Positions 15,807 to 23,696 of a stretch of 36,668 nt of DNA are shown here, in pieces. Numbering within the stretch: position 1 is the first letter of the stretch; the number at the start of each line of letters is the position of its first letter. The notes beneath the pieces were generated by a model that was not told where the DNA came from, searched no databases, and saw only the letters and a program-made list of their open reading frames with translations. This stretch comes from CAZYAK01 sp964645935 (GTDB taxonomy: Bacteria > Patescibacteriota > Gracilibacteria > Peribacterales > Peribacteraceae), in NCBI GenBank assembly GCA_964645935.1, contig CAZYAK010000008.1, forward strand, positions 1-36,668, read 5' to 3'. A program made the translations under genes and the position numbers.

Positions 15807-16511
15807 TCACTTCTTGTCCTTGCCCGCCGGGGCCTTGGCGTCGGCGGCCGGGGCGGCTGCACCCGCAGCGGGGGCAGCTCCGGGGGCGGCGGCACCTTCG
15901 GCGCCGGGTACCGCGGCGGCAGAGTCCGCAACAGCGGGGGCCGGAGTGATCTCTTCCTCCTTGCGGGGCTCCTGGACCGTGGCGACCATGGTATCGGGAG
16001 ACTCCGTGATACTGACACCCTTGGGGAGCTTGATGTCCTTGACGGTGACGGCGTCGCCGAAGGCGGCGAGCACGGAGATGTCGATGGTGAGCTCGCGCGG
16101 GAGGTCGGCCGGGAGGCAGCGGACGTGCACCGTGTCGTGGGTCATCACGAGGACACCGCCCTCGGCCTTCACCGCGAGAGACTCGCCCGTGACGTGCACG
16201 CGCACCGGGGCCTCGATCTCCTCCTTCATGTTCACGGCGTAGAAGTCGACGTGCGTCTCGCGATCGGTGACCGGATCGAACGTGATGGCTTTGATGAGCA
16301 CAGGGATCTTCTTGCTGCCGACATCCAGCTCCAAGAGGGAGCTTTCACCGGCCTTCACGAAGGCCTTGTGCAGGGACTTCTCCTCGCACTGGATCACGAG
16401 GTTCTTGTCCACGCTGCCGTAGACGACGCACGGCACCTGGTTGGCGCGGCGCAGCACATTGGGCTTCACGGTGAGGTCACGCGCTGTCGCGGTAAGGGGA
16501 ATCATGTCCAT
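15807..16511 (-). CDS. rplY: Ribosomal protein L25 (CTC form)
   Basis: 234 residues. The N-terminal ~95 residues are the 5S rRNA-binding L25 domain (RRANQVPCVVYG, VLIKAITFDPVTDRETHVDFYAV), and about 95-185 the TL5/CTC C-terminal beta domain (VPVRVHVTGES-type, PRELTIDISVL). A low-complexity Ala/Pro/Gly tail of about 50 residues ending in GKDKK is an addition not typical of the family. The CTC form binds 5S rRNA in the large subunit. Start is the ATG at 16511 (an ATG two codons later is possible). A TACCCT sequence about 25-30 bases upstream may be its -10 box. A clear terminator follows. Confidence 0.92.
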   Translation of the reverse strand: MDMIPLTATARDLTVKPNVLRRANQVPCVVYGSVDKNLVIQCEEKSLHKAFVKAGESSLLELDVGSKKIPVLIKAITFDPVTDRETHVDFYAVNMKEEIEAPVRVHVTGESLAVKAEGGVLVMTHDTVHVRCLPADLPRELTIDISVLAAFGDAVTVKDIKLPKGVSITESPDTMVATVQEPRKEEEITPAPAVADSAAAVPGAEGAAAPGAAPAAGAAAPAADAKAPAGKDKK

Positions 16512-16596
16512 AGAATGGGCTCGGAGAGAGGCCCTAGGGTACGGGAGCCCCTGGGTATGGTCAATATGACCCATCCCGCGTTTCCGCGCAACCCGA

Positions 16597-17547
16597 TCAG
16601 CGTCTAAGGCCTTCCCGGCGCCACTTCCAGAAGTACCGTAGGGCGCTCCCCAGGTGCACCCGGGCAGTTTTCTTGGTGAGGAGCGTCAGAATGCCCCCAT
16701 CGCTCAGGCGGGCCTTACGGTCCAGGGCCGTCACGGAGGGCAGGTACGTCACCCGCTTACCGGCTTTCCAGCAGCGACGGCAGATGTCGGTGTCCTCGAA
16801 GAAGAGAAAGAAGCCCGGGTCGAACCCGCCAAGTTCTCGGAAGAAGGCGGTGCGCAGCAGCAGGCACGCGCCCACCACCCAGTCGGTGTCGCGCACTGCG
16901 GAGGGGTCTTCGTCCAAGAGGAGGTAGCGGCGGATGCGGTGGGGGAACACCTGTCGCAGGAACGACCGCTTGGCAACCACGTCCAGCATGGCCGGGAACG
17001 CGCGCGCGGATTCGCGCACCGTTCCGTCCTCGTGCACCAGGCGTGGTGCAAGAATGCCGATGTCCGGGTCCGCCTGCATCGCGTCCACCATGCGGCGCAA
17101 CCCATCCGGCTCCAAGACGTTGTCGGGGTTGATAATGAGCAGAAACTCGCCCGTGGCGTGCTGGGCTCCCAGTGCGTTGCCCTGGCCATAGCCGGAGTTT
17201 CGCGGGCTCTCAATGATACGGACGCGCTCTACGCCGCGAGCGCGGTTGCGGAGATAGCCGATGGAATCGTCGTCGGAGTGGTTGTCTACCACGAGCACTT
17301 CCAGTTCCGGGCCCAGTGTTTGCTGAAGTAGTGCTTCCGCGCAGATCCACGCGTCCTTGGGCGTGCGGTAGTTGAGGACGACGGCGGAGACGAGGGGCGC
17401 TATGCGGCAAGCGTAGCCCGTGGCACGTTCGTACTCCAGCCTCAGCGCAGCAGGAGTACGGCGCAGACGGCGGCAAGAACGATGCGGTAGATGCCGAATG
17501 CTGCGAAGGAGCGAGTGCGGATGAACGCCAGGAACCAGCGGATGCAC
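16597..17547 (-). CDS. Family 2 glycosyltransferase (rhamnosyltransferase-like)
   Basis: Up to 316 residues. The GT-A core starts near residue 50 (PLVSAVVLNYRTPKDA), then VLVVDNHSDD, NSGYGQGNALGAQHATGEFLLIINPDN (nucleotide and metal site), and the WVVGACLLLRTAFFRELGGFDPGFFLFFEDTDICRRCWKAG block with the ED catalytic motif. Such enzymes add sugars to rhamnan, O-antigen or wall polymers from nucleotide sugars, on the cytoplasmic face. The true start is uncertain: the only ATG/GTG/TTG upstream of the core is the GTG at 17547, which would overlap uppP by about 105 bases. A rare start (CTG or ATA near 17405-17445) directly after the uppP stop may be used instead. Likely co-transcribed with uppP. 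Confidence 0.85.
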   Translation of the reverse strand: MHPLVPGVHPHSLLRSIRHLPHRSCRRLRRTPAALRLEYERATGYACRIAPLVSAVVLNYRTPKDAWICAEALLQQTLGPELEVLVVDNHSDDDSIGYLRNRARGVERVRIIESPRNSGYGQGNALGAQHATGEFLLIINPDNVLEPDGLRRMVDAMQADPDIGILAPRLVHEDGTVRESARAFPAMLDVVAKRSFLRQVFPHRIRRYLLLDEDPSAVRDTDWVVGACLLLRTAFFRELGGFDPGFFLFFEDTDICRRCWKAGKRVTYLPSVTALDRKARLSDGGILTLLTKKTARVHLGSALRYFWKWRREGLRR

Positions 17548-18215
17548 GCGAGCGCCACCAGGAACGAGGTGACGAAGCCAATGAGGAACGGCAGGAAGTT
17601 CGCAGACGTGAAGGAGTCGGCACTCTTCAAGAGGTCCAAAGCGGTAGCTGCGGTCATGGTGGGAATGGCCAGCAGAAACGAGAATTCCACGATCGTCCGG
17701 CGATCGGCCCCCAAGAGCTGCCCGCCCACGATGGTGGCGGCCGAGCGCGACACGCCGGGCACGAGTGCGAGCGCTTGGCAGAATCCCACTCCCACGGCCT
17801 GGCGCAGTGTGAGAGGGCGCTGCGGCTCGGGGTTGTTTGGGGGCCTGGGACGCAGAACGTCAAAGGCGATGAGCACGACGCCGCCCACGCTGAGCGCCCA
17901 GAGGATGACGGGGACGCTCTCCAGGAGGACATCTTTGACGAGGTCGTGCAGTGCGAAGCCGATGATCGCCGTGGGGACGAACGCCGCGAGCGTGAGCAGG
18001 AGCGTGCGTCGGTCCAGGAGGAGTTTCTTCCCGTACAGCGCAAGCACGGCGAGGATCGCGCCCAACTGGATGGCGATCTCAAAGGTCTTGAGCGACTCGG
18101 TCTGGGGCAGCCCCAGGAAGTGCGAGGCGAGGATGAGGTGTGCGGTGGACGACACCGGCAGAAACTCCGTGAGACCTTCGATCACTCCCAGGACGAGCGC
18201 GTGCAGCGGGTGCAT
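17442..18215 (-). CDS. uppP: Undecaprenyl-diphosphatase
   Basis: 257 residues, polytopic membrane enzyme that converts undecaprenyl diphosphate to the monophosphate, recycling the lipid carrier of cell-wall and polysaccharide synthesis. Both family motifs are intact: EGLTEFLPVSSTAHL near residue 13 and PGVSRSAATIVGGQLLGADR near 155, the latter with the conserved Ser and Arg. Length is normal. It is followed directly by the GT2 glycosyltransferase, which would use or depend on the same lipid carrier. Confidence 0.95.
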   Translation of the reverse strand: MHPLHALVLGVIEGLTEFLPVSSTAHLILASHFLGLPQTESLKTFEIAIQLGAILAVLALYGKKLLLDRRTLLLTLAAFVPTAIIGFALHDLVKDVLLESVPVILWALSVGGVVLIAFDVLRPRPPNNPEPQRPLTLRQAVGVGFCQALALVPGVSRSAATIVGGQLLGADRRTIVEFSFLLAIPTMTAATALDLLKSADSFTSANFLPFLIGFVTSFLVALACIRWFLAFIRTRSFAAFGIYRIVLAAVCAVLLLR

Positions 18216-18298
18216 GCGGACAGTGAATCACACGGGCGGCGGCGCCGACAGGGGAGACGCACAGAGCCTGAGATGTCTGCATCTTTCTCTTCTCATTC

Positions 18299-18333
18299 AA
18301 CACGCCCTCCCGGCATTTCCGGGAGAGCGTGTT
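18299..18333 (-). terminator. Hairpin after the DoxX-like gene
   Basis: Arms 18299-18313 and 18319-18333 pair over 15 bp with one mismatch. It lies between the stop of the DoxX-like gene and the uppP start, so it probably separates them. The T-run is poor. Confidence 0.6.
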
Positions 18334-18348
18334 GGTGGTGCGAGACCA

Positions 18349-18780
18349 TTACGCGGAGGTGTTGCCCTTCTTGCCGCAGCAGAGGCAGCAGTCGATCGCG
18401 AAGCGGCCCGCGCCGCTGACGACGAGCGATACGCACGCAGCGAGGATGACCAGGTCAAACTCCCAGCCGCCTCCGCCCTGGGGGGAGAACGTGCCGAGTG
18501 CGTTGAGCGGGGCGTTGCCGAAGGCGGTCATTTTGAGGTAGATGGCCCCGAGCATGACGACACTGAGCGCTATCGCGGCCCAGCGCGTGGCGAGACCGAG
18601 GATCAGCAGCAATCCCGCGGCTGGCTCCACGAACGCGGCAAGCGTCATGTACCAGGGAGCGCCCGGGCTGAGCGGCCACTTCAGGAAGCCGTGGTAGACG
18701 AAGACAACGCCGATGGCGATGCGCAGTGCGAGCAGGCCCCACGCGCGGTGGCGGCTGAGGGAGTCCAGACAGAGGCACAT
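18349..18780 (-). CDS. DoxX family membrane protein
   Basis: 143 residues, four membrane helices. The family signatures LRIAIGVVFVYHGFLKW, AFVEPAAGLLLILGLATRWAA, and LKMTAFGNAPLN...EFDLVILAACVSLVVSGAGRFAID are all present. DoxX proteins occur in redox and sulfur-handling complexes or as stand-alone membrane proteins; the role here is unknown. The C-terminus ends in an unusual Cys cluster (DCCLCCGKK) that might bind metal. Start is the ATG at 18780; a TATACT box at 18809-18814 implies a leader of about 20 bases without a Shine-Dalgarno sequence. Confidence 0.85.
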   Translation of the reverse strand: MCLCLDSLSRHRAWGLLALRIAIGVVFVYHGFLKWPLSPGAPWYMTLAAFVEPAAGLLLILGLATRWAAIALSVVMLGAIYLKMTAFGNAPLNALGTFSPQGGGGWEFDLVILAACVSLVVSGAGRFAIDCCLCCGKKGNTSA

Positions 18781-19025
18781 GGAAGGAAGGAGGGAAGGGA
18801 TGCCTGGAAGTATAGCGGACGGCCTCATCGCATACACCCTAGGAGCGGACCTTCCACATCTGCGTTTTCCACTGCGCTTCCAGCAACCGGTCCGAGGTCT
18901 CAGAACCCGCAGATGCACGTAGCACGTGCGGCATTCCGTTGGCGGTGAGGATAAATGGTGTATTGCACACTTTCTTGCCATGTATGTCCATGTACGTGAA
19001 CCCTGTGTGCTTCCCACGACAGCGA

Positions 19026-19054
19026 TTGAGCGGAGAAGCCGCTTCCGCTATACT
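19026..19054 (+). promoter_or_regulatory. Promoter of the DUF4215 repeat protein (leaderless)
   Basis: TTGAGC (19026-19031), a 17-base spacer and TATACT (19049-19054), 6 bases before the ATG at 19061. This is the clearest complete sigma-70-type promoter with leaderless geometry in the window. Confidence 0.7.
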
Positions 19055-19060
19055 GCGTCG

Positions 19061-20182
19061 ATGCCTGAACACCACCCCCAACACCCCGCCGTCTACGTGC
19101 TCGTGGCCGTATGTGCCGCGTTCCTGATTGCCATTCCCGTGTACTTCGCCGCGCCGTACATCGATCTGCTGGGCATGGGTGTGGATATCAACCCCGTCGC
19201 CCTGCCGGCCGCTCCCATGCCTATCGCTTCCCAGTGCGGCAACGGGCTTCTGGAGGAATCCGAGCAGTGTGATGACGGCAATATCGTCATCCAAGACGGC
19301 TGCACCGGCTGTATGGTGGAGACGGGCTACGCGTGCCAGGGCGCGCCGAGCATGTGCATCGCGGTGTCCGATGGCTCCTGCGGAGACGGTCGCGTGAACG
19401 CCGGCGAGACGTGTGACGACGGCAACCTCACCGTCGACGATGGCTGTTCCCGCTTCTGTTCCGTGGAGCCGCGCTTCCGCTGTGAGGGCAGCGCGCCCAG
19501 CCGCTGCCTGTGGGCCACGGCTCGCTGCGGCGACGCGGTGGTGGACATCGGTGAACCCTGCGACGACGGCAACACGCGTTCGGGCGACGGCTGCTCGGCC
19601 GCGTGCGTCGTGGAAGAGCCGTACCGCTGTGGCAGTCAGCCGAGCGTTTGTACCCTCCCGCTGGATCCCGCGACATTCGGCACCCCACCCCCCGCTGCCG
19701 AATCCGCTCCCTCTTCTTCCGCCGCACCCGCTCCCGCCGAGTCTGCATCTTCCTCCGTGGCTGCGGCCGTGCCCGCTGCAGCCCCGGCCGCCAAGGCCTC
19801 TGCCTCTGAGGCGTACCGCTTCCGCCCCCGCATGCGGGCCGAACTGCGCTCACAGCAGGAAACCGAGTCCGCTGAGCTGCCGCCCCTTCCTCCGCGTAGC
19901 GGCTGCGGCGACGGCATCCTGTTGGACGAAGCCTGTGACGACGGCGACACGCAATCCGGTGACGGCTGTTCGGACAGCTGCGCAGTGGAGTCTGGCTACA
20001 CGTGTTACGGCACACCCAGTCGCTGCCAGATCCTGTGCGGAGACTCCGTAATCGCGAGTAGCGAATCGTGCGACGACGGCAACAGCCAGGGCGGCGACGG
20101 CTGCTCCGCTTCCTGTCGTCTGGAAGCCGGCTGGTCGTGCACAGGTGTCCCGAGTGCCTGCATCTTGCTCAGCGCGCCCTGA
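19061..20182 (+). CDS. Surface protein with five DUF4215 cysteine-rich repeats
   Basis: 373 residues. A membrane anchor or uncleaved signal (about 10-35, VYVLVAVCAAFLIAIPVYF) precedes three cysteine-rich repeats (about 48-205), a low-complexity Ala/Ser/Pro linker (about 210-290), and two more repeats (to the C-terminus). Each repeat has the form CGxG...GExCDDGN...GDGC...C...G(Y/W)xC...P(S)xC, the 'Myxococcus cysteine-rich repeat' of DUF4215 (TIGR02232), probably disulfide-bonded outside the cell. Function of the family is unknown; adhesion or cell-surface roles are guesses. It converges with the SLH-esterase gene, with 3 bases between the stops. Confidence 0.9.
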   Translation: MPEHHPQHPAVYVLVAVCAAFLIAIPVYFAAPYIDLLGMGVDINPVALPAAPMPIASQCGNGLLEESEQCDDGNIVIQDGCTGCMVETGYACQGAPSMCIAVSDGSCGDGRVNAGETCDDGNLTVDDGCSRFCSVEPRFRCEGSAPSRCLWATARCGDAVVDIGEPCDDGNTRSGDGCSAACVVEEPYRCGSQPSVCTLPLDPATFGTPPPAAESAPSSSAAPAPAESASSSVAAAVPAAAPAAKASASEAYRFRPRMRAELRSQQETESAELPPLPPRSGCGDGILLDEACDDGDTQSGDGCSDSCAVESGYTCYGTPSRCQILCGDSVIASSESCDDGNSQGGDGCSASCRLEAGWSCTGVPSACILLSAP

Positions 20183-20185
20183 GCC

Positions 20186-21511
20186 TTAGGGGAGACTGCG
20201 GAAGAAATCTGCGATGATGCGGCCCGTGGTGTTCGGCCACTGATGTCCGTTGACTCCACCTTGGTCGTGCTTACACCAGACGACTGGCTCGCCTTCTACG
20301 CAGCCCAAGTGCTCTACGCAGTTGAGGGAGCCCGTCGGCGGCGTGACGTGTGCATCACACGCGTTCTGGCGAATGCGTTGGTCGCGCGAGTGCTCGCCGT
20401 CGGCGATGCGCACCAACTGGTCCAGTGGATCATGGAAGAAGATGCCTGCTGCGGGTGACTTGCATGCGCCCGTGCCCGGCTGCCCCGCCACGGCGGCCGT
20501 CCCGCGCACCACGTCGCCGAAGGCACAGCCCACGGTGTTGGCGAACCAGGCGCCTAGCGAATGCCCCGTCGCAAACACGCGGTCTAGGTCCAGGCAGTAC
20601 CGTGCGCCAATGTCCTTTACCAGCACGTCAAAAAACAGGAGATCCGTGGTCGGCGACCAGAGGTACGTGCCGTCGGACCGGCTCTGACCTGCGGGATACG
20701 CGACCAGCGCGTCTAGGCCCGTCTGCTCCAGGCGCATGTAGCCGCGTACGCGCTCGTTGCTGTTCGTGCGCCCATGAAATGCCACGATGAGCGGGTGTGC
20801 CTGGCGCGGCGAGTACCCCTCCGGCACCGCGAGGATGAATGACCGCGCGGCACCGCGTACGTCCAAGACGGATGGCGGAGATTCGGGCGCCGGCTGGAAG
20901 CAGCCGGTGGAGAGATTGCCCGGGCGTCCTGTTTCGGTCTGGCGCAGCGAGCGGACCAGTATCGAGGCCATGCGCTCACGTGTGAGGGGTTGCCATGGCA
21001 TAGCCGACGCGCGGCTGGCAATCCCCAGCTCCTCTGCGCGCAGCAGGTAGGGCTTGTACCAGGGGGAAGCACCCACTTCCTGGATGCGCTCGCCCCGGGC
21101 AAGCAGGAGCATTTTCAGTGCTTCAGCCTGATTGACTGTCTCTTCGGGCTGGAACGATCCGCCCCGTCGCCCCTCCACGAGGCCCCGGTCCTTGGCCGCG
21201 CACACGGAGGCCGCGTACCACGCATTGGGCGAGACATCCGGGAAACACCGGCGCCGAGCCGTATCGTGTGTCGGAACGTCCGGGAAGGCGGCCTTCAGGA
21301 ACTCCGCGCGGTTTACCGGACGCGTGGGTCCGAAGGTGCCGTCGGGGTATCCGCGCAGTGTCCCGCGGCGCGTGAGGTCGTCGATGTCATCGCGATACCA
21401 CGACGATTCTGTGTCCTGGAAGAACTGCGCTGCCGCACGCGGGGTGCTCTGGACGAAGCCAATCGCCAGTACCAGCACCGCGAGGAAGCGTGCGGTCATG
21501 AGACGGGGCAT
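20186..21511 (-). CDS. SLH-domain-anchored esterase (PHB depolymerase/feruloyl esterase family)
   Basis: 441 residues. A signal peptide (about 1-28, FLAVLVLAIGFVQSTPRAAA) is followed by SLH repeats: FQDTESSWYRDDIDDLTRRGTLRGYPDGTFGPTRPVNRAEFLKA, then FPDVSPNAWYAASVCAAKDRGLVEG and a weaker third. From about 220 an alpha/beta-hydrolase of the LpqC/COG3509 type follows: RSFILAVPEGYSP, PLIVAFHGRTNSN (oxyanion region), ATGHSLGAWFA with nucleophile Ser318, HDPLDQLVRIADG (Asp) and NGHQWPN (His). Such enzymes hydrolyse polyhydroxybutyrate or feruloyl/acetyl esters of plant polysaccharides. SLH repeats bind wall pyruvylated polymers, so the enzyme is likely displayed on the cell surface. ATG at 21511 follows TACTCC by 7 bases; the ATG at 21499 is an alternative start. 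Confidence 0.87.
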   Translation of the reverse strand: MPRLMTARFLAVLVLAIGFVQSTPRAAAQFFQDTESSWYRDDIDDLTRRGTLRGYPDGTFGPTRPVNRAEFLKAAFPDVPTHDTARRRCFPDVSPNAWYAASVCAAKDRGLVEGRRGGSFQPEETVNQAEALKMLLLARGERIQEVGASPWYKPYLLRAEELGIASRASAMPWQPLTRERMASILVRSLRQTETGRPGNLSTGCFQPAPESPPSVLDVRGAARSFILAVPEGYSPRQAHPLIVAFHGRTNSNERVRGYMRLEQTGLDALVAYPAGQSRSDGTYLWSPTTDLLFFDVLVKDIGARYCLDLDRVFATGHSLGAWFANTVGCAFGDVVRGTAAVAGQPGTGACKSPAAGIFFHDPLDQLVRIADGEHSRDQRIRQNACDAHVTPPTGSLNCVEHLGCVEGEPVVWCKHDQGGVNGHQWPNTTGRIIADFFRSLP

Positions 21512-21531
21512 ACCCGAAGGAGTAGCGGAGT

Positions 21532-21864
21532 TCAGACGCGGTCAGTGAGGCGGTCGACGATGTTCGCACCGTGTTCGGCCGCTGCCAGCACAGCTTCCTT
21601 TGCCTGCTTGGCGATCTTCTTCCCCGCGTGCTTGGCCTTCTTGGCCGTGCGCTTCTGCCGGAGGAAATCCTGGAGGTGTGCGATGAAGCGGTTGCCGTCC
21701 TTCTGCACGTGCTCGCCGAAGGCTTGCAGTGCCTCGGAGGGTGTGTCGGACTTGCCCAGCTCCTTGCGAAGCTTGGGGTTGCGCGCGATGTAGAGCGCCA
21801 GCGCGCCGCTCACCGCGCCGAAGATTCCGGCTGCGGCCGCGGCTCGATGCAACTTCTTGGTCAT
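21532..21864 (-). CDS. Small basic membrane-anchored protein
   Basis: 110 residues. One N-terminal membrane helix (about 8-30, AAAAGIFGAVSGALALYIA) followed by a Lys/Ala-rich, probably coiled-coil region (FLRQKRTAKKAKHAGKKIAKQAKEAVLAAAEHG). The layout resembles YtxH-like small stress proteins, but I cannot assign it. The ATG at 21864 is preferred to an upstream start at 21933, whose extra 23 residues are low-complexity. It begins 99 bases from the end of the zincin gene. Confidence 0.6.
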   Translation of the reverse strand: MTKKLHRAAAAAGIFGAVSGALALYIARNPKLRKELGKSDTPSEALQAFGEHVQKDGNRFIAHLQDFLRQKRTAKKAKHAGKKIAKQAKEAVLAAAEHGANIVDRLTDRV

Positions 21865-21963
21865 GGGACTGTGGGGGAAAGGAGGTGAGGAGAGGGAAGC
21901 CGTCGCGTGAGACGTGTCCGCGAGGCGCGACATACCGCGCCCATTGGGGGGAGTGTACTCCGG

Positions 21964-22872
21964 TTACTCCGCTATTCTGCATCGCGCGCGGATCGCCGCG
22001 ACGTCGCTGGGGGCCAACGCATCGCGCCCCGATTCGTTGAGGCGGTACATCACGGCCGAGGAATCCTCCACGTGGCCGAGCCCGAGCGCATGCCCGAACT
22101 CGTGGGCGAGCAGGCTGACCAGCTCCTCCTGAGAGCTGAAGGCGTACACGTCGATACGCTCCGCGCCGTTCTCACGGACGTAGAGCCCCGCCTCGTATCC
22201 GTTCCCGATGGCGTCGCCTACCTCGCGGTACGTTTCCACGGAATCGTTGTGGTCCGCGGCCAGACGGTTGAGCACGGTCACGAGGCCGTTCAAGTCCTGT
22301 CGCTGCTTCTCTAAGGCATCGAACCGCTGCTTGAACACCGGTATCGCGGCGTTGACGCCGGCGCGCTCGGCTTCCAGCCGATCAAACTCCTCCCGGTCTA
22401 CGCCATTGGCCTCCGCAGCCGCGACCTCAGCCTCGAAGGTGGATTTGCGCTTCTCGAAGGCTGCGGTGTCCGCCTGGTACGTCTGCACCGCCGCGTCGTA
22501 CGCGGACTGGCGCGCGTTGTGTTCGGACTTCACTTGCTCGTACGATTCTTCGCCCTGGTCCAGGCGTAGGCCCAGGTCCTTGAGGGCCTGCACCGCCTCC
22601 TGCCGCTTGTCGAACACGGTGCGCACAGGGATCGATCCGGCAGGGTCTCGCCGTAAGAGCTCGCGGCCCGTCGCGTCGTTCCACAGGGCTATGGCTGTAT
22701 CCGCCGCTGTGGCGAAATGCGTGTCGTCGATGCCGAAGCGCGGGTCCGTCGCCTCGATGCGCAGGGTCCTGGGCTCCCGGCAGGGGATCGACGCGCGGTA
22801 CGCCCACGTGCCCGAGGCTACCGCGGCCGCGATGCCTCCGATGCCGATGATCCACGCGAGGAGCTTTTGCAC
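21964..22872 (-). CDS. Matrixin-like zinc metalloprotease with an inserted coiled coil
   Basis: 302 residues from the GTG at 22872. An N-terminal membrane helix (about 3-22) is followed by the first half of a matrixin-like domain (LRIEATDPRFGI, ATAADTAIALWNDATG), and a charged coiled-coil segment (about 95-205, rich in Glu/Lys/Gln with heptads). Then comes the zinc site HEFGHALGLGH (257-267) and a downstream Met (SSAVMY), the Met-turn of metzincins. The coiled coil sits between the two halves of one catalytic fold. Protease secreted or membrane-tethered; substrate unknown. The start is fixed by a TAGAAT box (22880-22885): the in-frame GTG at 22878 would be only 1 base away from it, whereas the GTG at 22872 is 7 bases away. 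Confidence 0.8.
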   Translation of the reverse strand: MQKLLAWIIGIGGIAAAVASGTWAYRASIPCREPRTLRIEATDPRFGIDDTHFATAADTAIALWNDATGRELLRRDPAGSIPVRTVFDKRQEAVQALKDLGLRLDQGEESYEQVKSEHNARQSAYDAAVQTYQADTAAFEKRKSTFEAEVAAAEANGVDREEFDRLEAERAGVNAAIPVFKQRFDALEKQRQDLNGLVTVLNRLAADHNDSVETYREVGDAIGNGYEAGLYVRENGAERIDVYAFSSQEELVSLLAHEFGHALGLGHVEDSSAVMYRLNESGRDALAPSDVAAIRARCRIAE

Positions 22873-22879
22873 GGGCACG

Positions 22880-22885
22880 ATTCTA
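22880..22885 (-). promoter_or_regulatory. -10 box of the matrixin-like gene (leaderless)
   Basis: TAGAAT on the minus strand, 7 bases before the GTG at 22872. Confidence 0.5.
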
Positions 22886-22946
22886 CCGCCTCCGCGGGGC
22901 GCCGAGGAAACCGGACTTCGGGGTTTCGCGAGCAGACCGGGCGCGC

Positions 22947-22952
22947 TAGTCT
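22947..22952 (+). promoter_or_regulatory. -10 box of the lipoprotein gene (leaderless)
   Basis: TAGTCT, 6 bases before the ATG at 22959. It is divergent from the matrixin-like gene's -10 box. Confidence 0.5.
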
Positions 22953-22958
22953 CGTGCC

Positions 22959-23534
22959 ATGCGCCGCACCCTCGTACTCTTCCTCGTAGTCGGCACTCTC
23001 GCCGGGTGCTCCTCTGTTACGGCGCCTGCGCCGTCCTCCTCGTCGGCTGCGCGGACCTCCGCGCCCGCCGGCTCCGACATGCGCGTGCATCGTGACGCGG
23101 ATATGGGCTTCAGCATCGGCGTACTGCCCCGCTGGCGCATCCGCCCCGACGCCACCGTCGTCACCCAGCAGGGCGAGCGCAAGGGCACCTCTTTCGTCTT
23201 CCCCATCACCGAAGCCGCTGGCACCGCACTGCTCAGTGCCGAGCTGCACATCCAGGTGCTCCCGGGCGCCTGCCCGCGTGTGGCAAACGGCAAGGTTGTG
23301 GCCTTGAGCTCGCGCGCGTACGTCCGTACGGACTGGTCTGAGGGCGCTGCAGGCTCCGCGTACGAGGGCACCTCGTACCAGCTGGGCGGCCCCAAGACCT
23401 GCGGCGTTGCCACACTGCTTATTCGCACGTGCACCCTGGGTGCCGATTGCGGTCCTAAGCACGCGGGGCCCTTCGACGCCTCGCAGCTGCGAGGCGCCGC
23501 GGAGCGGATGCTGGCTACGTTTACGTTGTCTTGA
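22959..23534 (+). CDS. Putative lipoprotein
   Basis: 191 residues. The N-terminus RRTLVLFLVVGTLAGC is a type II (lipoprotein) signal peptide with the LAGC lipobox, then a Ser/Ala/Pro linker to about 45. The mature part (about 48-190) is a single compact beta-rich domain (FSIGVLPRWRIRPDATVV, SAELHIQVLPGACPRVANGKVVALSS) with four Cys that could form two disulfides (GACP, KTCG, RTCTLGADC). The start pattern resembles PsbP/DUF1795-like lipoproteins, but this is not assured. It would be attached to the outer face of the cytoplasmic membrane. Confidence 0.75.
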   Translation: MRRTLVLFLVVGTLAGCSSVTAPAPSSSSAARTSAPAGSDMRVHRDADMGFSIGVLPRWRIRPDATVVTQQGERKGTSFVFPITEAAGTALLSAELHIQVLPGACPRVANGKVVALSSRAYVRTDWSEGAAGSAYEGTSYQLGGPKTCGVATLLIRTCTLGADCGPKHAGPFDASQLRGAAERMLATFTLS

Positions 23535-23682
23535 GCGGGGCGTCCCCGAATACCGCCAGCACGATGTGGGCGCCGGCTTTCTCGCAGCGGGGATTGCGCC
23601 ATACGGCCCGTTGCATGGGGGTGGCGCCCATGTTCGGGCTTTGGAGGCAGTGTTTCCCGCTGTCTTGGGCCCCGCGCTCTGG

Positions 23683-23688
23683 TAGGCT
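23683..23688 (+). promoter_or_regulatory. -10 box of the rlmI-like gene (leaderless)
   Basis: TAGGCT, 8 bases before the ATG at 23697. Confidence 0.45.
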
Positions 23689-23696
23689 CGTCGTCC

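Noticed and set aside
17491..18948. 485-codon plus-strand frame across GT2, uppP and DoxX
   Set aside because: All three minus-strand genes have recognised families, so the plus frame is a by-product.
23521..23631. 36-codon minus-strand frame between the lipoprotein and rlmI
   Set aside because: Overlaps the lipoprotein stop, has no promoter box and no recognised family; too short to support alone.
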